From Coleofasciculaceae cyanobacterium (lineage in GTDB: Bacteria > Cyanobacteriota > Cyanobacteriia > Cyanobacteriales > Xenococcaceae), in NCBI GenBank assembly GCA_036703275.1, contig DATNPK010000076.1:1-64000 (forward strand): a DNA stretch of 64,000 bases, read 5' to 3'. The translations under genes were made by a program, and so were the position numbers. This document shows, piece after piece, positions 33,772 through 42,896 of this stretch (the first letter of the stretch is position 1; every line of letters starts with the position of its first letter). The notes under the pieces are model-generated. The model saw only the letters and a list, made by a program, of their open reading frames with translations. It was not told the DNA's origin and made no database searches.

Positions 33772-34746
33772 ATGCATTCTGCTGATTTATCACCCACTTT
33801 TTCTCGCGATTCGATGCCAGTAGTTCAAACCTGGAATCTGGGTAAAACCTACCGAACTGGCTTTTGGATGAATCAAAAAATTGAATCGCTAAAAAACTGT
33901 TCTCTAACTATTTATCAAGGAGAAACTTTTGGTTTATTAGGTCCTAATGGTGCAGGAAAAACTACTTTACTAAAAACTTTACTAGGTATTACTCGTCCGA
34001 CTACTGGTAAGGCGGTTATCTTAGGTAAACCAATAGGCGATCGCACCGTCAAGCAAAAGATTGGCTATCTACCTGAAAATGCTTATCTTTATGATTTTTT
34101 GACTGCTTGGGAATTTTTGGAATTTATTGCTGGACTATTTCAAATACCGAAGCATAAACAGCGTCAACGTATTGTCGAATTACTCGATCTGGTGGGACTA
34201 GCTCAGTCTACCGCCCGTCAAAAGAAGCTCAAGCAGTATTCTAAGGGAATGTTACAGCGGGTGGGGATGGCACAGGCTTTAATTAACGATCCCGAAATTG
34301 TCTTTTTAGATGAACCCATGTCTGGACTAGATCCGATGGGTCGTTATCGAATGCGAGAAATTGTTTTATCGCTCAAGCAGCAGGGTAAAACGATTTTTTT
34401 TAATTCTCATATTTTGTCCGATATTGAACAAATTTGCGATCGCATTGCTTTTTTAGCTTTAGGAGAATTAATCTGCCAAGGTTCTCTCGATGAATTACTG
34501 GGTACTACTAATGCCTATCAAGCTATTGTGTCGGGCGGTAATTCCTTAACCCTAGATCCGTGGTTGACCAATTTAACTCAAGAAAATAATTATTGGCACG
34601 GACAATTAAAAGTCGAACCCAATCAATTCGTCGCTCATCTAAATGATGTTGAAGCCCAGTTAGTCAGTATTCATCTAGCCAGGCCTTCTTTGGAAGAATT
34701 TTTTATGCAGCAACTGCGAGATAGAGGCATCGAAGTCAGTCGATAA
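33772..34746 (+). CDS. ABC transporter ATP-binding protein
   Basis: I use the ATG at 33772; the frame also extends to a TTG six bases earlier. The 324 residues contain Walker A (GLLGPNGAGKTTLLKTLLG), the Q-loop region YLPENAYLYDFLTA, the C-loop QYSKGMLQRVGMAQAL and Walker B (EIVFLDEPMSGLDPMGR). The long C-terminal tail of about 80 residues is normal for the CcmA/DrrA/NatA-type ABC-2 exporters. No permease gene follows; the partner must lie elsewhere. It is monocistronic as far as can be seen. Confidence 0.88.
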   Translation: MHSADLSPTFSRDSMPVVQTWNLGKTYRTGFWMNQKIESLKNCSLTIYQGETFGLLGPNGAGKTTLLKTLLGITRPTTGKAVILGKPIGDRTVKQKIGYLPENAYLYDFLTAWEFLEFIAGLFQIPKHKQRQRIVELLDLVGLAQSTARQKKLKQYSKGMLQRVGMAQALINDPEIVFLDEPMSGLDPMGRYRMREIVLSLKQQGKTIFFNSHILSDIEQICDRIAFLALGELICQGSLDELLGTTNAYQAIVSGGNSLTLDPWLTNLTQENNYWHGQLKVEPNQFVAHLNDVEAQLVSIHLARPSLEEFFMQQLRDRGIEVSR

Positions 34747-34932
34747 AGTTAACAAGGTCAACGCGCAGAGCAAGTAGTCACTTGACTTTTCATACTAAGT
34801 CCTGTACAGATATACCATTTACAAGTCAAAAGTCAGAAGCTTTTTAGCCTAGTTAAAACTACTTACCAAAAGTGGATTTTCCCAACCAAATCTAGTACCA
34901 TAACCTGATTCAAAAACGTCTAAAGCGTAAAT

Positions 34933-34965
34933 AACCCCAACTAGCTGTTTAGTTAGGGTATTTTT
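34933..34965 (+). terminator. Candidate terminator downstream of the ABC gene
   Basis: The arms ACCCCAACTA and TAGTTAGGGT pair with one mismatch around a short loop and are followed by TATTTTT. It stands 187 bp after the ABC stop and 27 bp beyond the end of the DUF1815 gene. The rest of this 245-bp gap shows nothing else. Confidence 0.6.
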
Positions 34966-34991
34966 GTCTGATTATCGGTCATTGAGAATAA

Positions 34992-35354
34992 CTAAACATT
35001 TTGCAAAGTTGGCGAATTGTCTGACTCAAGTACTTGAGATGCCGATGACTGTACCTGGTATTTAATCAAATCTGCTAAATCCTGTAGTTGGTTAATTGCT
35101 TCAGCACCTTCTAACTTCATTAGTTCGCGGTCATCTCTCATTTCAGTCCAAGTAATCCCATAGTCTGAGACTAAAAACCGGATCAGATGCTCATCTCTCA
35201 AACTGACCATAAAAGAAGCACTATTCATTTCGCCACCGCAGGTATAGCATGATGCTAAATAGCCTCGATTTTCAAATGCGATCGCTAAAGCCTGAAGAGT
35301 CATCACTAAATCCTTGACAAATTGACGATGCTGTTCTGCAAGTCTTGTAAACAC
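34992..35354 (-). CDS. DUF1815 family protein
   Basis: The 120 residues match the cyanobacterial DUF1815 family: MFTRLAEQHRQFVKDLVMTL, then RGYLASCYTCGGEMNSASFM and FLVSDYGITWTEMRDDREL. A CxxCGG motif suggests a metal or redox site. The function is unknown; the gene is widespread in cyanobacteria. It is a single gene with its own promoter region. Confidence 0.85.
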   Translation of the reverse strand: MFTRLAEQHRQFVKDLVMTLQALAIAFENRGYLASCYTCGGEMNSASFMVSLRDEHLIRFLVSDYGITWTEMRDDRELMKLEGAEAINQLQDLADLIKYQVQSSASQVLESDNSPTLQNV

Positions 35355-35489
35355 TTTGTTCCTCCGAACACCTTAAATTTTCTTGTAACCGGTCGGGTAT
35401 TTTTTTGTACTTTTTTAAGTTTATTTTCAGCACCCTTTTTTGCCGTTGAGCGTAGCTTTCATTCAGTGTAGCTAATTTTTAACAAAACT

Positions 35490-36254
35490 TTATGTGTCAT
35501 TTGATTCAATTAAAGGTTTTAGCAGAAAATCGCACAAAGGAACCACGGTTTGATTGCTTAATAAAGCTTCAATACTCAGCTCAAATTCCGTTGGGATGCC
35601 TGCAATTGCTAGAGAAAACTCAAAACCGCTTTGACTAGCAGTTGGAATATCAGGATACTGCTGTATAACTATCGGACGACGCAATTTAACAGGAGTTTCT
35701 AATAAACTTTCATTTTGATACATAACTCGCACGGTTTTAGCTGGCGACTTTTTACCTAATACCCATCCTTTGACCAAGATTGCTCCTGTAGTAATCGTCA
35801 AATTGACGTTCGGCGTAATAATTCCAAAACCCCATAAAGTTTCAAAATCTTTTTTAGGCAGAGTTTTTTTAATGTCTGTAATTTGAATTGGAGTTTTAAG
35901 CTGCTGTGTCCAATTTTGAGCAATGGCTAATTGCTGCTGTACAAGCTTAAATTGAGATTGAGTGAAATCGAACTCTTTTTGCTGCTCAAACAATTGTTTT
36001 TTGTAGCGTTGAACTTCGGCTTGAGCTTGCTGTAACCTTTGCTGCGTTTCTCCTAACTCTATTTGAAAACCTTGATTGATTTGTAGCTGGGCTTTTGTCT
36101 GTGCTAGTTCTTTTTGAGATTTTTGCCAATCAGCGCTCAATTTTTCTAGCTCAGACTTGATTTTTGGCACTTTAGCTTGTGCCTGCTGTGCCTGTTGTCG
36201 GTATTTTTCTAAATCTCCATCAGAAAACCAATTTGCAAGTTTTGTCAGCCTCAA
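35490..36254 (-). CDS. Coiled-coil protein of unknown function
   Basis: I do not recognise the 254-residue protein. Residues about 14-115 form a long glutamine-rich coiled coil (repeated QQAQAKVPKI, ETQQRLQQAQAEVQRYK). The rest, about 120-250, looks beta-rich and contains ITTGAILVKGWVLGKK and GFEFSLAIAGIPTEFEL, resembling a carbohydrate- or surface-binding immunoglobulin-like fold. No signal peptide or membrane segment is seen. It diverges from the ABC ATPase at 36411 with 156 bp between starts. Confidence 0.6.
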   Translation of the reverse strand: MRLTKLANWFSDGDLEKYRQQAQQAQAKVPKIKSELEKLSADWQKSQKELAQTKAQLQINQGFQIELGETQQRLQQAQAEVQRYKKQLFEQQKEFDFTQSQFKLVQQQLAIAQNWTQQLKTPIQITDIKKTLPKKDFETLWGFGIITPNVNLTITTGAILVKGWVLGKKSPAKTVRVMYQNESLLETPVKLRRPIVIQQYPDIPTASQSGFEFSLAIAGIPTEFELSIEALLSNQTVVPLCDFLLKPLIESNDT

Positions 36255-36410
36255 ATTTTTACTCCTCTGGCAATAGTGGTTAAATCACAAACTCTTAGCT
36301 TATCGGTAAACGGGGATTTAATGTGTCAACTCTCCGTAGCGGACTATAACCTTAAAATGCGGTCAGTTAAATTTTAGCTTAAGATCTGAAATATTCTGAT
36401 GAGATAAGCT

Positions 36411-37169
36411 ATGAGTGATCGCCATGTTCCGCCCGTATTACGTTTAGAACAAGTCAGTCTTCAGGCAAACATTGGCTCAGATTATTTATTGCGGAATATT
36501 TCGTTCCAAATTCAACCAGGAGAAAAAGTAGGAATTATCGGAGCATCAGGTGCAGGAAAAACTTCTTTGCTGAGACTGCTTAATCGTCTAGTTTCTCCAA
36601 ATAGCGGTGAAATATACGTTCAGGAACTGCCGTCTCGGCAGCTAACATCAGTTCAACTGCGTCGTAAGATCGTTCTAGCTGCACAAGAGCCTAAATTACT
36701 GGGAATGAAAGTTATTGAGGCGTTAAGCTATCCTCTAAAACTACAGCAACTACCAGAGTCGCAAATCCGTGTCCAGCTCGATACTTGGACAGGCTTATTG
36801 CGTATTCCCTCAAAATGGTTCAACAAAACGGAACTACAGTTATCTTTAGGGCAAAGACAGCTGGTAGCGATCGCTCGCGCTTTGATGATGCAGCCTCTGG
36901 TAATTCTTTTAGATGAGCCAACATCAGCTTTGGATATTGGTCTGGCGACTCACTTATTAACTGTATTAAACGAATTAAATCAGAGTCAAAACACGACCAT
37001 TATTATGGTTAACCATCAACTAGAGTTAGTCAGAGGTTTTGGCGATCGCCTTTTGTTTATCGATCGAGGAACATTAGCAGAAGATCTCCCCGCTACCGAA
37101 TCAAACTGGCAAAAGTTACGCCAAAAAATAAAGCTGTTACAGGAGCAACAGGAACAAGATTGGCTTTAA
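36411..37169 (+). CDS. ABC transporter ATP-binding protein
   Basis: The 252 residues have all ABC motifs: Walker A (GIIGASGAGKTSLLRLLNRL), Q-loop LAAQEPKLLG, C-loop LQLSLGQRQLVAIARAL, Walker B (LVILLDEPTSALD) and the H-loop MVNHQLEL. The size and the short helical domain point to importer-like or lipid/metal exporters of the YbbA or PstB kind; the substrate cannot be read. No permease is adjacent. It converges on the response regulator gene (24 bp apart). Confidence 0.85.
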   Translation: MSDRHVPPVLRLEQVSLQANIGSDYLLRNISFQIQPGEKVGIIGASGAGKTSLLRLLNRLVSPNSGEIYVQELPSRQLTSVQLRRKIVLAAQEPKLLGMKVIEALSYPLKLQQLPESQIRVQLDTWTGLLRIPSKWFNKTELQLSLGQRQLVAIARALMMQPLVILLDEPTSALDIGLATHLLTVLNELNQSQNTTIIMVNHQLELVRGFGDRLLFIDRGTLAEDLPATESNWQKLRQKIKLLQEQQEQDWL

Positions 37170-37193
37170 TTAATGATTAATCTTTAACTGAGG

Positions 37194-37961
37194 TTATATT
37201 TGACGAGAAAAACGAGTTATATTGGCAGGGGCGAGCGCTGGTAGCTTATTTTCTCGGGAGTTTTTTTCGGTTTCAATTAACTCAGGATTAAATCGATAGC
37301 CTACATTACGAACCGTTTGAATGATGTTGGGCTGTCGTGGATTAAATTCAATTTTTTTGCGCAGCGATAGTACATGGGTATCTACAGTACGTGGATTATC
37401 AATAGCATCGGGCCATCCACGCTGTAATAGTTCTGAGCGACTTAAAGGATTCCCTTCAGCTTGAGCCAAAACATAAAGCAAACTAAATTCTTGCGGTGTT
37501 AATTCAATAAAATTACCTTTCAACTGTACTCGTCGCTGTGCCAAGTCAATTTTAAGATCTTTACATTCCATAGACAGGGGAACAGAACTAGTCAAGCGAC
37601 TTCGTCGCACTAATGCCTCAACTCGCGCCAAAAACTCTTGCATCCCAAAAGGCTTGGTTAAATAATCATCAGCACCACTTTTCAACCCTCTCACTATATC
37701 TTGCTCATTGCTTCGAGCCGATAACAAAAGAATCAACGACTTTTGCTGTTGGAATAACCAATGAGATAATTCCAATCCATCTCCATCAGGTAAATCAGAG
37801 TCAATAATCATTAATGTTGGCTGATGCCGATAAAAAGCATCTCGACCCTGTTGCAAACTAGCAGATTGGCTAACAACATAACCTGATTGTTGCAGATGCC
37901 AACCTAGTAGCGAGCGTAAGTGAGGATTACTTTCAACTATAGATATATGTGCTGAAACCAC
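37194..37961 (-). CDS. OmpR-type response regulator
   Basis: I start at the GTG at 37961, with GAGG 8 bases upstream; a longer frame from 38216 would add an unlikely hydrophobic leader. The 255 residues comprise a receiver (phospho-acceptor in LMIIDSDLPDGDG, conserved LTKPF lysine) and a winged-helix DNA-binding domain (ELTPQEFSLLYVLAQ and TVDTHVLSLRKKIE). The N-terminal acidic pair of the receiver is unusual (VESN instead of DDD-type), like NblR-type regulators that may act without canonical phosphorylation. No sensor kinase is adjacent, so it is an orphan. Confidence 0.85.
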   Translation of the reverse strand: MVSAHISIVESNPHLRSLLGWHLQQSGYVVSQSASLQQGRDAFYRHQPTLMIIDSDLPDGDGLELSHWLFQQQKSLILLLSARSNEQDIVRGLKSGADDYLTKPFGMQEFLARVEALVRRSRLTSSVPLSMECKDLKIDLAQRRVQLKGNFIELTPQEFSLLYVLAQAEGNPLSRSELLQRGWPDAIDNPRTVDTHVLSLRKKIEFNPRQPNIIQTVRNVGYRFNPELIETEKNSRENKLPALAPANITRFSRQI

Positions 37962-38177
37962 TTTTGCCTCATTAAATTTAGGGAAAATTCCTATAAGAAT
38001 AAGGCTAACAGAGGCTTCGATTGGATTTTGTAGCGATGGATACGAGTCATCAGTACTAATAATTCTCGAAAAAAATGTGATTGTTAAAAGCCAACACAGT
38101 AAAATAAGAAAAGATATAAAACTTAATAAGAGTTTAATTCCTACTAATATATTAAGTAACACTAACGAATAAAAGTC

Positions 38178-38441
38178 ATGATTCTTCAAAATCCTCAAAC
38201 CATTAGACATTACCAAAAAATTACAGACGGCATGGTCGATCTGTGGCGCAGACGTTATAGTTTCGAGGAAATTAGACTGTATCTCGATGGATACATTGCC
38301 TGTCTACGGAACAGCGACTTTGTGGAACAATATCATATTCACCGCCTGGAAGAACAAGCATTACGCTTTTTAAGAGATCCCTCTAACTTTGAGCTATCAT
38401 CACCTCAAACTCAGATGGAAGTAGACACTGATTATTATTAA
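38178..38441 (+). CDS. Small conserved cyanobacterial protein (DUF6761-like)
   Basis: The 87 residues start MILQNPQTIRHYQKITDGMV and contain LWRRRYSFEEIRLYLDGYIACLR in split form, then HRLEEQALRFLRDPSNFE. I recall this as a short family widespread in cyanobacteria (DUF6761), with no known function. It is helical with no membrane segment. The ATG at 38178 lies 216 bp upstream of the response-regulator start on the opposite strand, in a divergent arrangement. Confidence 0.65.
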   Translation: MILQNPQTIRHYQKITDGMVDLWRRRYSFEEIRLYLDGYIACLRNSDFVEQYHIHRLEEQALRFLRDPSNFELSSPQTQMEVDTDYY

Positions 38442-38586
38442 ATATTTAATCTAGATTGGCGGCGTTCGTATTAAACGTTTTTTAGCTTTAAGCGTTAAAA
38501 AATTAGCTTGTGTATTCTGAATGTAGTAAAGTTATTTGAAAATTTGATGGTTATATTTATAGAGCTATAGAGCTATCTAACAAAAT

Positions 38587-38618
38587 AAAAGACGACTAAT
38601 ATGTATTAGTCGTCTTTT
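38587..38618. terminator. Bidirectional terminator between convergent genes
   Basis: A perfect 14-bp stem AAAAGACGACTAAT/ATTAGTCGTCTTTT with a 4-base loop separates the DUF6761-like gene and grxD, which converge. A-run and T-run on either side make it work in both directions. Confidence 0.85.
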
Positions 38619-38660
38619 GCTTACGTCAAATTAGCAGTTTTGAACCAGCTGAGTTGGACT

Positions 38661-38984
38661 TTAAGAAGCTAATGCTACTTCTGCCATCTGTTGCAATTCT
38701 CCAGTTTGGTACAGCTCGATCGCAATATCTGAACCGCCAACAAACTCTCCATCAATATAGATTTGCGGTATTGTGGGCCAGTTGGAATATTCTTTAATTC
38801 CTTGACGTATTTCTGGCTCGGCTAAAATATCGACGGTTTCGTAGGGAACACCCAGAGTATTCAGGATTTGCACTACATTATTAGAGAAACCGCATTGGGG
38901 CATGAGTTTCGATCCCTTCATAAATACCATAATTTTGTTTTCATGAACTAAGCGATCAATTTTTGCTTTTACTTGAGGTGTCAT
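38661..38984 (-). CDS. grxD: Monothiol glutaredoxin GrxD
   Basis: The 107 residues contain the CGFS active site (MPQCGFSNNVVQIL), WPTIPQIYIDGEFVGGSDI and the usual N-terminal helix. Monothiol glutaredoxins carry a [2Fe-2S] cluster between two subunits and glutathione and pass it on, often together with BolA. The bolA gene lies 143 bp upstream on the same strand, which fits the well known Grx-BolA partnership. Confidence 0.95.
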   Translation of the reverse strand: MTPQVKAKIDRLVHENKIMVFMKGSKLMPQCGFSNNVVQILNTLGVPYETVDILAEPEIRQGIKEYSNWPTIPQIYIDGEFVGGSDIAIELYQTGELQQMAEVALAS

Positions 38985-39127
38985 AAGTTTTAATTACCTA
39001 TTTTTCTTAATTTACTAAAAACGCCAGTGATAATTCGTAGCGATTAATTTGGTTAATTGTACTAAGCTGTCAAACAGTTAAATGATTAAAGTGGGCATTC
39101 AACATGTTTTAAATTTACAGTTTAATT

Positions 39128-39379
39128 TTATACAGCTTGGCCAATAGCCTGCCAAGTTTCAGGAGTATAAGTTTTGAGAGACAAAGCATGAATTGTTTCT
39201 GATGCCATTTCTGCTTGTAATGCCGAATATACCATCTGATGCTGTTTGACTCTAGTTTGACCAACAAAATCAGGCGAGATAATTATGGCTTCAAAATGCT
39301 GTCCATCGCCGACAACTTTGACTTCGGCACGGGCGAGCCTCTCTTGAATCATTGTTTGTACTTGTTCTGGACTAATCAT
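39128..39379 (-). CDS. bolA: BolA family protein
   Basis: The 83 residues have the BolA core GDGQHFEAIIISPDFVGQTRV with the invariant-type histidine, followed by KQHQMVYSALQAEMASETIHALSLKTYTP in split form. BolA proteins bind a [2Fe-2S] cluster with GrxD and regulate iron-sulfur trafficking. It precedes grxD on the same strand; the 143-bp gap allows either joint or separate transcription. Confidence 0.93.
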   Translation of the reverse strand: MISPEQVQTMIQERLARAEVKVVGDGQHFEAIIISPDFVGQTRVKQHQMVYSALQAEMASETIHALSLKTYTPETWQAIGQAV

Positions 39380-39550
39380 GATTGGTTTAGTTGGTTTAAA
39401 CAGATTGATTTGAAAATCGATCGCTCTTATCTAATTGAAGAGCGATGACGTTTGCTAACGATCTCTATTTTACTTTTAAATCTAGGTCAAGATGTTCAAT
39501 TATTATGACCTTAATTTTCCTCTAGTCTGATCAAGAAATTTTACTACTAA

Positions 39551-40213
39551 CTACTCAGGAGTATCTGGAGGAATTGGTGGCTGTGGAGTTGAAGTAGGAG
39601 GTTGTCCTTGAGTCGGAGGTTGAGGATTAGCAGGTGGCGTTTGAGGAACGGGAGGCTGGGGAGTATAGGGAGTATCGACAAAGCCAATTTCTAGAAGCTG
39701 TTCGTAGGCTTTTCTTCCTAGTCCAATACCAGGACTTTGGGAAGTAACAATTTGCACTAATAAAGGAATCGATAGCTCGGGCTGATTTTGCGATCGATGT
39801 ACTAGGGCTAGCTGATAAGTGGCTTTATCCCTCTCAATGCTGGTATCTAAAGCTTTTTTACGGTGAGATTCGGCAGCAGCATTATCTAATCCTGTAAAGC
39901 TATTAAATAGCTGGAGGTAAAAATTGGATAGCTGATTGAAAACTTGTCGCGCACTCTGCAATTTCTCGACAGCAAGATCGTACTGCTGAGCATCAATAGC
40001 TTGATCTGCTTCCTTCATTAATTTATTGCCTCCTTCGATGCTAAAAACACTGTCAGACTGCGTCGGAGTAGAAGTATCTGAATCAGGAATGCTTGGCGTG
40101 GGTTCTGCTGGAGCATCTGTCTCTGCCTGTAAGTTAGTGGGAAACCCGATGGACAATAAGCTCAGAAATAACAAATAACGCGCACTACGGTCAATAATAT
40201 TTAGTTTTGGCAT
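39551..40213 (-). CDS. Exported TPR-like protein with proline-rich tail
   Basis: Residues 1-30 are a signal peptide (RYLLFLSLLSIGFPTNLQA, cleavage before ETD). A Ser/Thr/Pro-rich linker follows, then a helical region (about 60-165: EADQAIDAQQYDLAVEKLQSAR, ATYQLALVHRSQNQPELSIPLL in pieces) with tetratricopeptide-like spacing, and a tail rich in Pro, Thr and Gln (residues 180-220). I do not recognise the family beyond this; similar periplasmic proteins are common in cyanobacteria. It diverges from the phospholipase-D lipoprotein gene with a 187-bp gap. Confidence 0.65.
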   Translation of the reverse strand: MPKLNIIDRSARYLLFLSLLSIGFPTNLQAETDAPAEPTPSIPDSDTSTPTQSDSVFSIEGGNKLMKEADQAIDAQQYDLAVEKLQSARQVFNQLSNFYLQLFNSFTGLDNAAAESHRKKALDTSIERDKATYQLALVHRSQNQPELSIPLLVQIVTSQSPGIGLGRKAYEQLLEIGFVDTPYTPQPPVPQTPPANPQPPTQGQPPTSTPQPPIPPDTPE

Positions 40214-40400
40214 AAGTTTATATATCTTGGTTCTTTCTCGCCATTTTAAATAAGAGAATTAGACTTCAGGTATCTTATCACCCAATAATCATAGTGTCAG
40301 AAGAAGAAAATGCCACTTTTCTTGTTTAGAGACTAGTTGATTTTAAGTTAGTCCGCTTATGGTAGAAAGGTTTGTTTTTAAAGCAGTAGACTCTTGATTT

Positions 40401-41786
40401 ATGTATCGCTTAAAATGGATCTTTTGGTTCGGCTTTGCTTTGACTATAGCCTGTTCTCAAAACTCTCAACAATCGACTAACTTACCACAAGACGAATTTA
40501 TTCAAGTTTATTTTAATCACCGAGAAAGCAAGACTCAAACTTATAGCGATCCTTACCGTAAAATAGAACGTCAGGGAGATAATTTAGAATTAGTAATTAT
40601 TCAAGAAATCGCAGCAGCAAAGTTTACTATTGATCTGGCTGTGCATGAGCTTAACCTACCATTAGTTGCCCAGGCTTTGGTAAAAAGCCAGAATTCTGGG
40701 GTACAGATAAGAGTAATTTTAGATAATAATTACAGTCGTTCGTTAAGCAAATTAAATTCGTCAGAAATTGACCGCTTAAATCAACGCGATCGCCAGAAAT
40801 ATAATCAGTTTTTTCAACTAGTCGATCTAAATCAAGACAACCGCTTAAGTTCTGCCGAAATTGCCCAACGAGATGCTTTAGTCATATTAGAAAATGCTGG
40901 TATTCCCGTAATTGATGATACTGCCGATGGCTCGAAAGGCAGTGGTTTAATGCATCATAAATTTATGGTTGTTGATCGTAAAACGATAGTGACTGGCTCA
41001 GTTAATTTTACGCTAAGTGATACGCATGGCGATATAGATAATCCTGAAACTAAAGGAAACGTGAATCATTTGCTCAGAATTGAAAATACTGAGGTGGCTG
41101 ATTTATTTACTGAAGAATTTAACTATATGTGGGGAAATACTCCAGATGCAATTAACAGTAAGTTCGGTTTACGAAAGCCTTGGCGATCGCCAAAGACATT
41201 TATTTGGCAAGATACTCAATTTACGCTACAGTTTGCTCCTACTTCTGCTAGTCTGGATTGGCGTTTTAGTACCAATGGTTTGATCGACAAAACAATTGAT
41301 AGTGCTACTAAATCTATCGATCTAGCTTTGTTTGTTTTTAGCGAACAAGAGATTGTTGATACTCTACAGCAAAAGCACCAGCAGGGTATAGAAATCGCAG
41401 GAGTATTTGACTCTGGTTTTGCCTATCGTTATTACAGCGAGGTACTTGATATGCTGGGCGTTACTTTGTATCTAGGTTGTCAAGCTGAAGCTGCTAATAA
41501 TGCTTGGAGTAATCCCCTGAACACAGTTGGCATAGCACAGTTGGCTACAGGTGATAAACTTCATCACAAGTTTGCACTTATAGATAATCAAACAGTAATT
41601 TCAGGATCGCACAATTGGTCAAAAGCTGCTAATACAAACAACGATGAAACTCTAATTATTATTAAGAATTCTTTGGTGTCTCAACATTTTGCTCAGGAGT
41701 TTCAACATCTCTATAGTTCAGCATTATTAGGTTTATCTGCCAAAATTAACTATAAGCTAGAGCAGCAACAGCAAAAATGCAGTTGA
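40401..41786 (+). CDS. Phospholipase-D-like lipoprotein with an EF-hand loop
   Basis: A lipobox (GFALTIAC) suggests lipid anchoring. Two HKD halves are clear: LMHHKFMVVDRKTIVTGSVN (about residue 183) and LHHKFALIDNQTVISGSHNW (about 386), each followed by the conserved second half of the motif. Between the first alpha/beta repeat and its HKD, residues 142-153 read DLNQDNRLSSAE, a canonical calcium-binding EF-hand loop. This places a calcium site next to the catalytic core. Likely an extracytoplasmic phosphodiesterase acting on lipids or nucleic acids; the Nuc-like fold with one nucleophile per half needs both halves. Substrate unknown. Confidence 0.82.
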   Translation: MYRLKWIFWFGFALTIACSQNSQQSTNLPQDEFIQVYFNHRESKTQTYSDPYRKIERQGDNLELVIIQEIAAAKFTIDLAVHELNLPLVAQALVKSQNSGVQIRVILDNNYSRSLSKLNSSEIDRLNQRDRQKYNQFFQLVDLNQDNRLSSAEIAQRDALVILENAGIPVIDDTADGSKGSGLMHHKFMVVDRKTIVTGSVNFTLSDTHGDIDNPETKGNVNHLLRIENTEVADLFTEEFNYMWGNTPDAINSKFGLRKPWRSPKTFIWQDTQFTLQFAPTSASLDWRFSTNGLIDKTIDSATKSIDLALFVFSEQEIVDTLQQKHQQGIEIAGVFDSGFAYRYYSEVLDMLGVTLYLGCQAEAANNAWSNPLNTVGIAQLATGDKLHHKFALIDNQTVISGSHNWSKAANTNNDETLIIIKNSLVSQHFAQEFQHLYSSALLGLSAKINYKLEQQQQKCS

Positions 41787-42008
41787 TTAAGATTAGAGCT
41801 TCAGACTTTCAGCCCAATATACCAAAGCTGCGAAATATTAATCTATTAGGCTAGCAAGACTTTTGCCACACTTAATTTTTGAAATCTATTGACAAATATT
41901 ATTGATTAGTGTTTATAATTTTGTCAGGTCAATTAATTGACTATTATTTTCAATAAGCTAATTAGTTGATTCCTTCAAGCAAAACACTTAAAACACAGGA
42001 AATCTGGG

Positions 42009-42329
42009 ATGAGCGATCGCACCTCAAAAAAACTCAACGCTTCCGAAAATGAAAAGCAGCCGAGCCGTATACTGACAATTAAATGGGCTTATCGGTGGGA
42101 TGTATTTCGCCGTTTAAAATCATTAGAAATTGATTGCCAATGTTCGACTAATGAACCTTTATTAGTCGATGTATATAGCCCGACTACTCTAATCCAGATT
42201 TGGAGTGTAGTCAGACAATTTAGCGCCGAACGTCACGAATTAATTGATTGGTTGGATAATTGCTGGTATGTGCAATACGATCATCAAAGTAGGCAAAATG
42301 AATTTATTAATCATAATGGCAAAAGTTAA
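42009..42329 (+). CDS. Asr1405/Asl0597-like cyanobacterial protein
   Basis: The 106 residues contain WAYRWDVFRRLKSLEIDCQC, then TNEPLLVDVYSPTTLIQIWSV and ERHELIDWLDNCW. I recall this pattern from the short Asr1405/Asl0597 family found in cyanobacteria; the function is unknown. Its 3' end overlaps the start of the ferredoxin-like gene by 14 bp, so the two are translated from one mRNA. A GTCAATTAATTGAC palindrome stands about 70 bp upstream (41929-41942). Confidence 0.65.
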   Translation: MSDRTSKKLNASENEKQPSRILTIKWAYRWDVFRRLKSLEIDCQCSTNEPLLVDVYSPTTLIQIWSVVRQFSAERHELIDWLDNCWYVQYDHQSRQNEFINHNGKS

Positions 42330-42894
42330 CCACATATCTGGGTTTAATTTTCAAGGCAAGCTAAGTAAAATCTCTTTTAAAAAAAACAAGATTAAATACA
42401 TCAAGCTAGTTACAAATGAGGGCAAATATTGGCTTAAAATCCCTAAAAACCTAAGAGAGAAAATTGCTGGTTTATCTCCTGGGTGTCAACTAGAAGTAGC
42501 AGGAAAATCTAAGCAGCATCCAATAACGGGCAAAACTAAATACAAAGCTGAAACCGTCGTGCTAGTTGCTCAAAAGCCAGCTGCTTCGGTTAAAACCAAG
42601 GCAGTTTCTCTGTTACCTGTATTTGACAGCAAAACTAAATCGAAAGCCAAGGTGCTAGTTTGCCAAAAGTCGAACTGCTGGAAAAAAGGAGGCAAAAAAG
42701 TTTGTCAAGAGTTGGAATCTATACTAAGTGATCGCGGATTAACTAAGGAGATTCCGATTCAGAAAACAGGTTGTCTCAAACAGTGTAAAAAAGCTCCAGC
42801 ATTAGTAATGATGCCAGATAAAGCTCGTTACAACCAAGTAAAGCCCCAACAGGTAGAGAAAATGGTAGAAAAACATTTAATTGCCGATAGCTAA
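42316..42894 (+). CDS. Thioredoxin-like [2Fe-2S] ferredoxin-domain protein
   Basis: I start at the ATG at 42316, which overlaps the previous gene. The N-terminal 90 residues form a beta-rich DNA- or nucleic-acid-binding-like part (KISFKKNKIKYIKLVTNEGKYWLKIP in pieces). The C-terminal 80 residues are a thioredoxin-like ferredoxin: VLVCQKSNCWKKGGKKVC, then GCLKQCKKAPALVMMP, giving the four cysteines (Cx4-5C... Cx3C) that hold a [2Fe-2S] cluster, as in NuoE-type and cyanobacterial (2Fe-2S) ferredoxins. The partner and pathway are unknown. The LysR gene ends 2 bp beyond it on the other strand. Confidence 0.82.
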   Translation: MAKVNHISGFNFQGKLSKISFKKNKIKYIKLVTNEGKYWLKIPKNLREKIAGLSPGCQLEVAGKSKQHPITGKTKYKAETVVLVAQKPAASVKTKAVSLLPVFDSKTKSKAKVLVCQKSNCWKKGGKKVCQELESILSDRGLTKEIPIQKTGCLKQCKKAPALVMMPDKARYNQVKPQQVEKMVEKHLIADS

Positions 42895-42896
42895 AA

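Noticed and set aside
37962-38216. N-terminal hydrophobic extension of the response regulator
   Set aside because: A GTG with a good ribosome site at 37961 gives the normal length; the extension looks like untranslated AT-rich leader.
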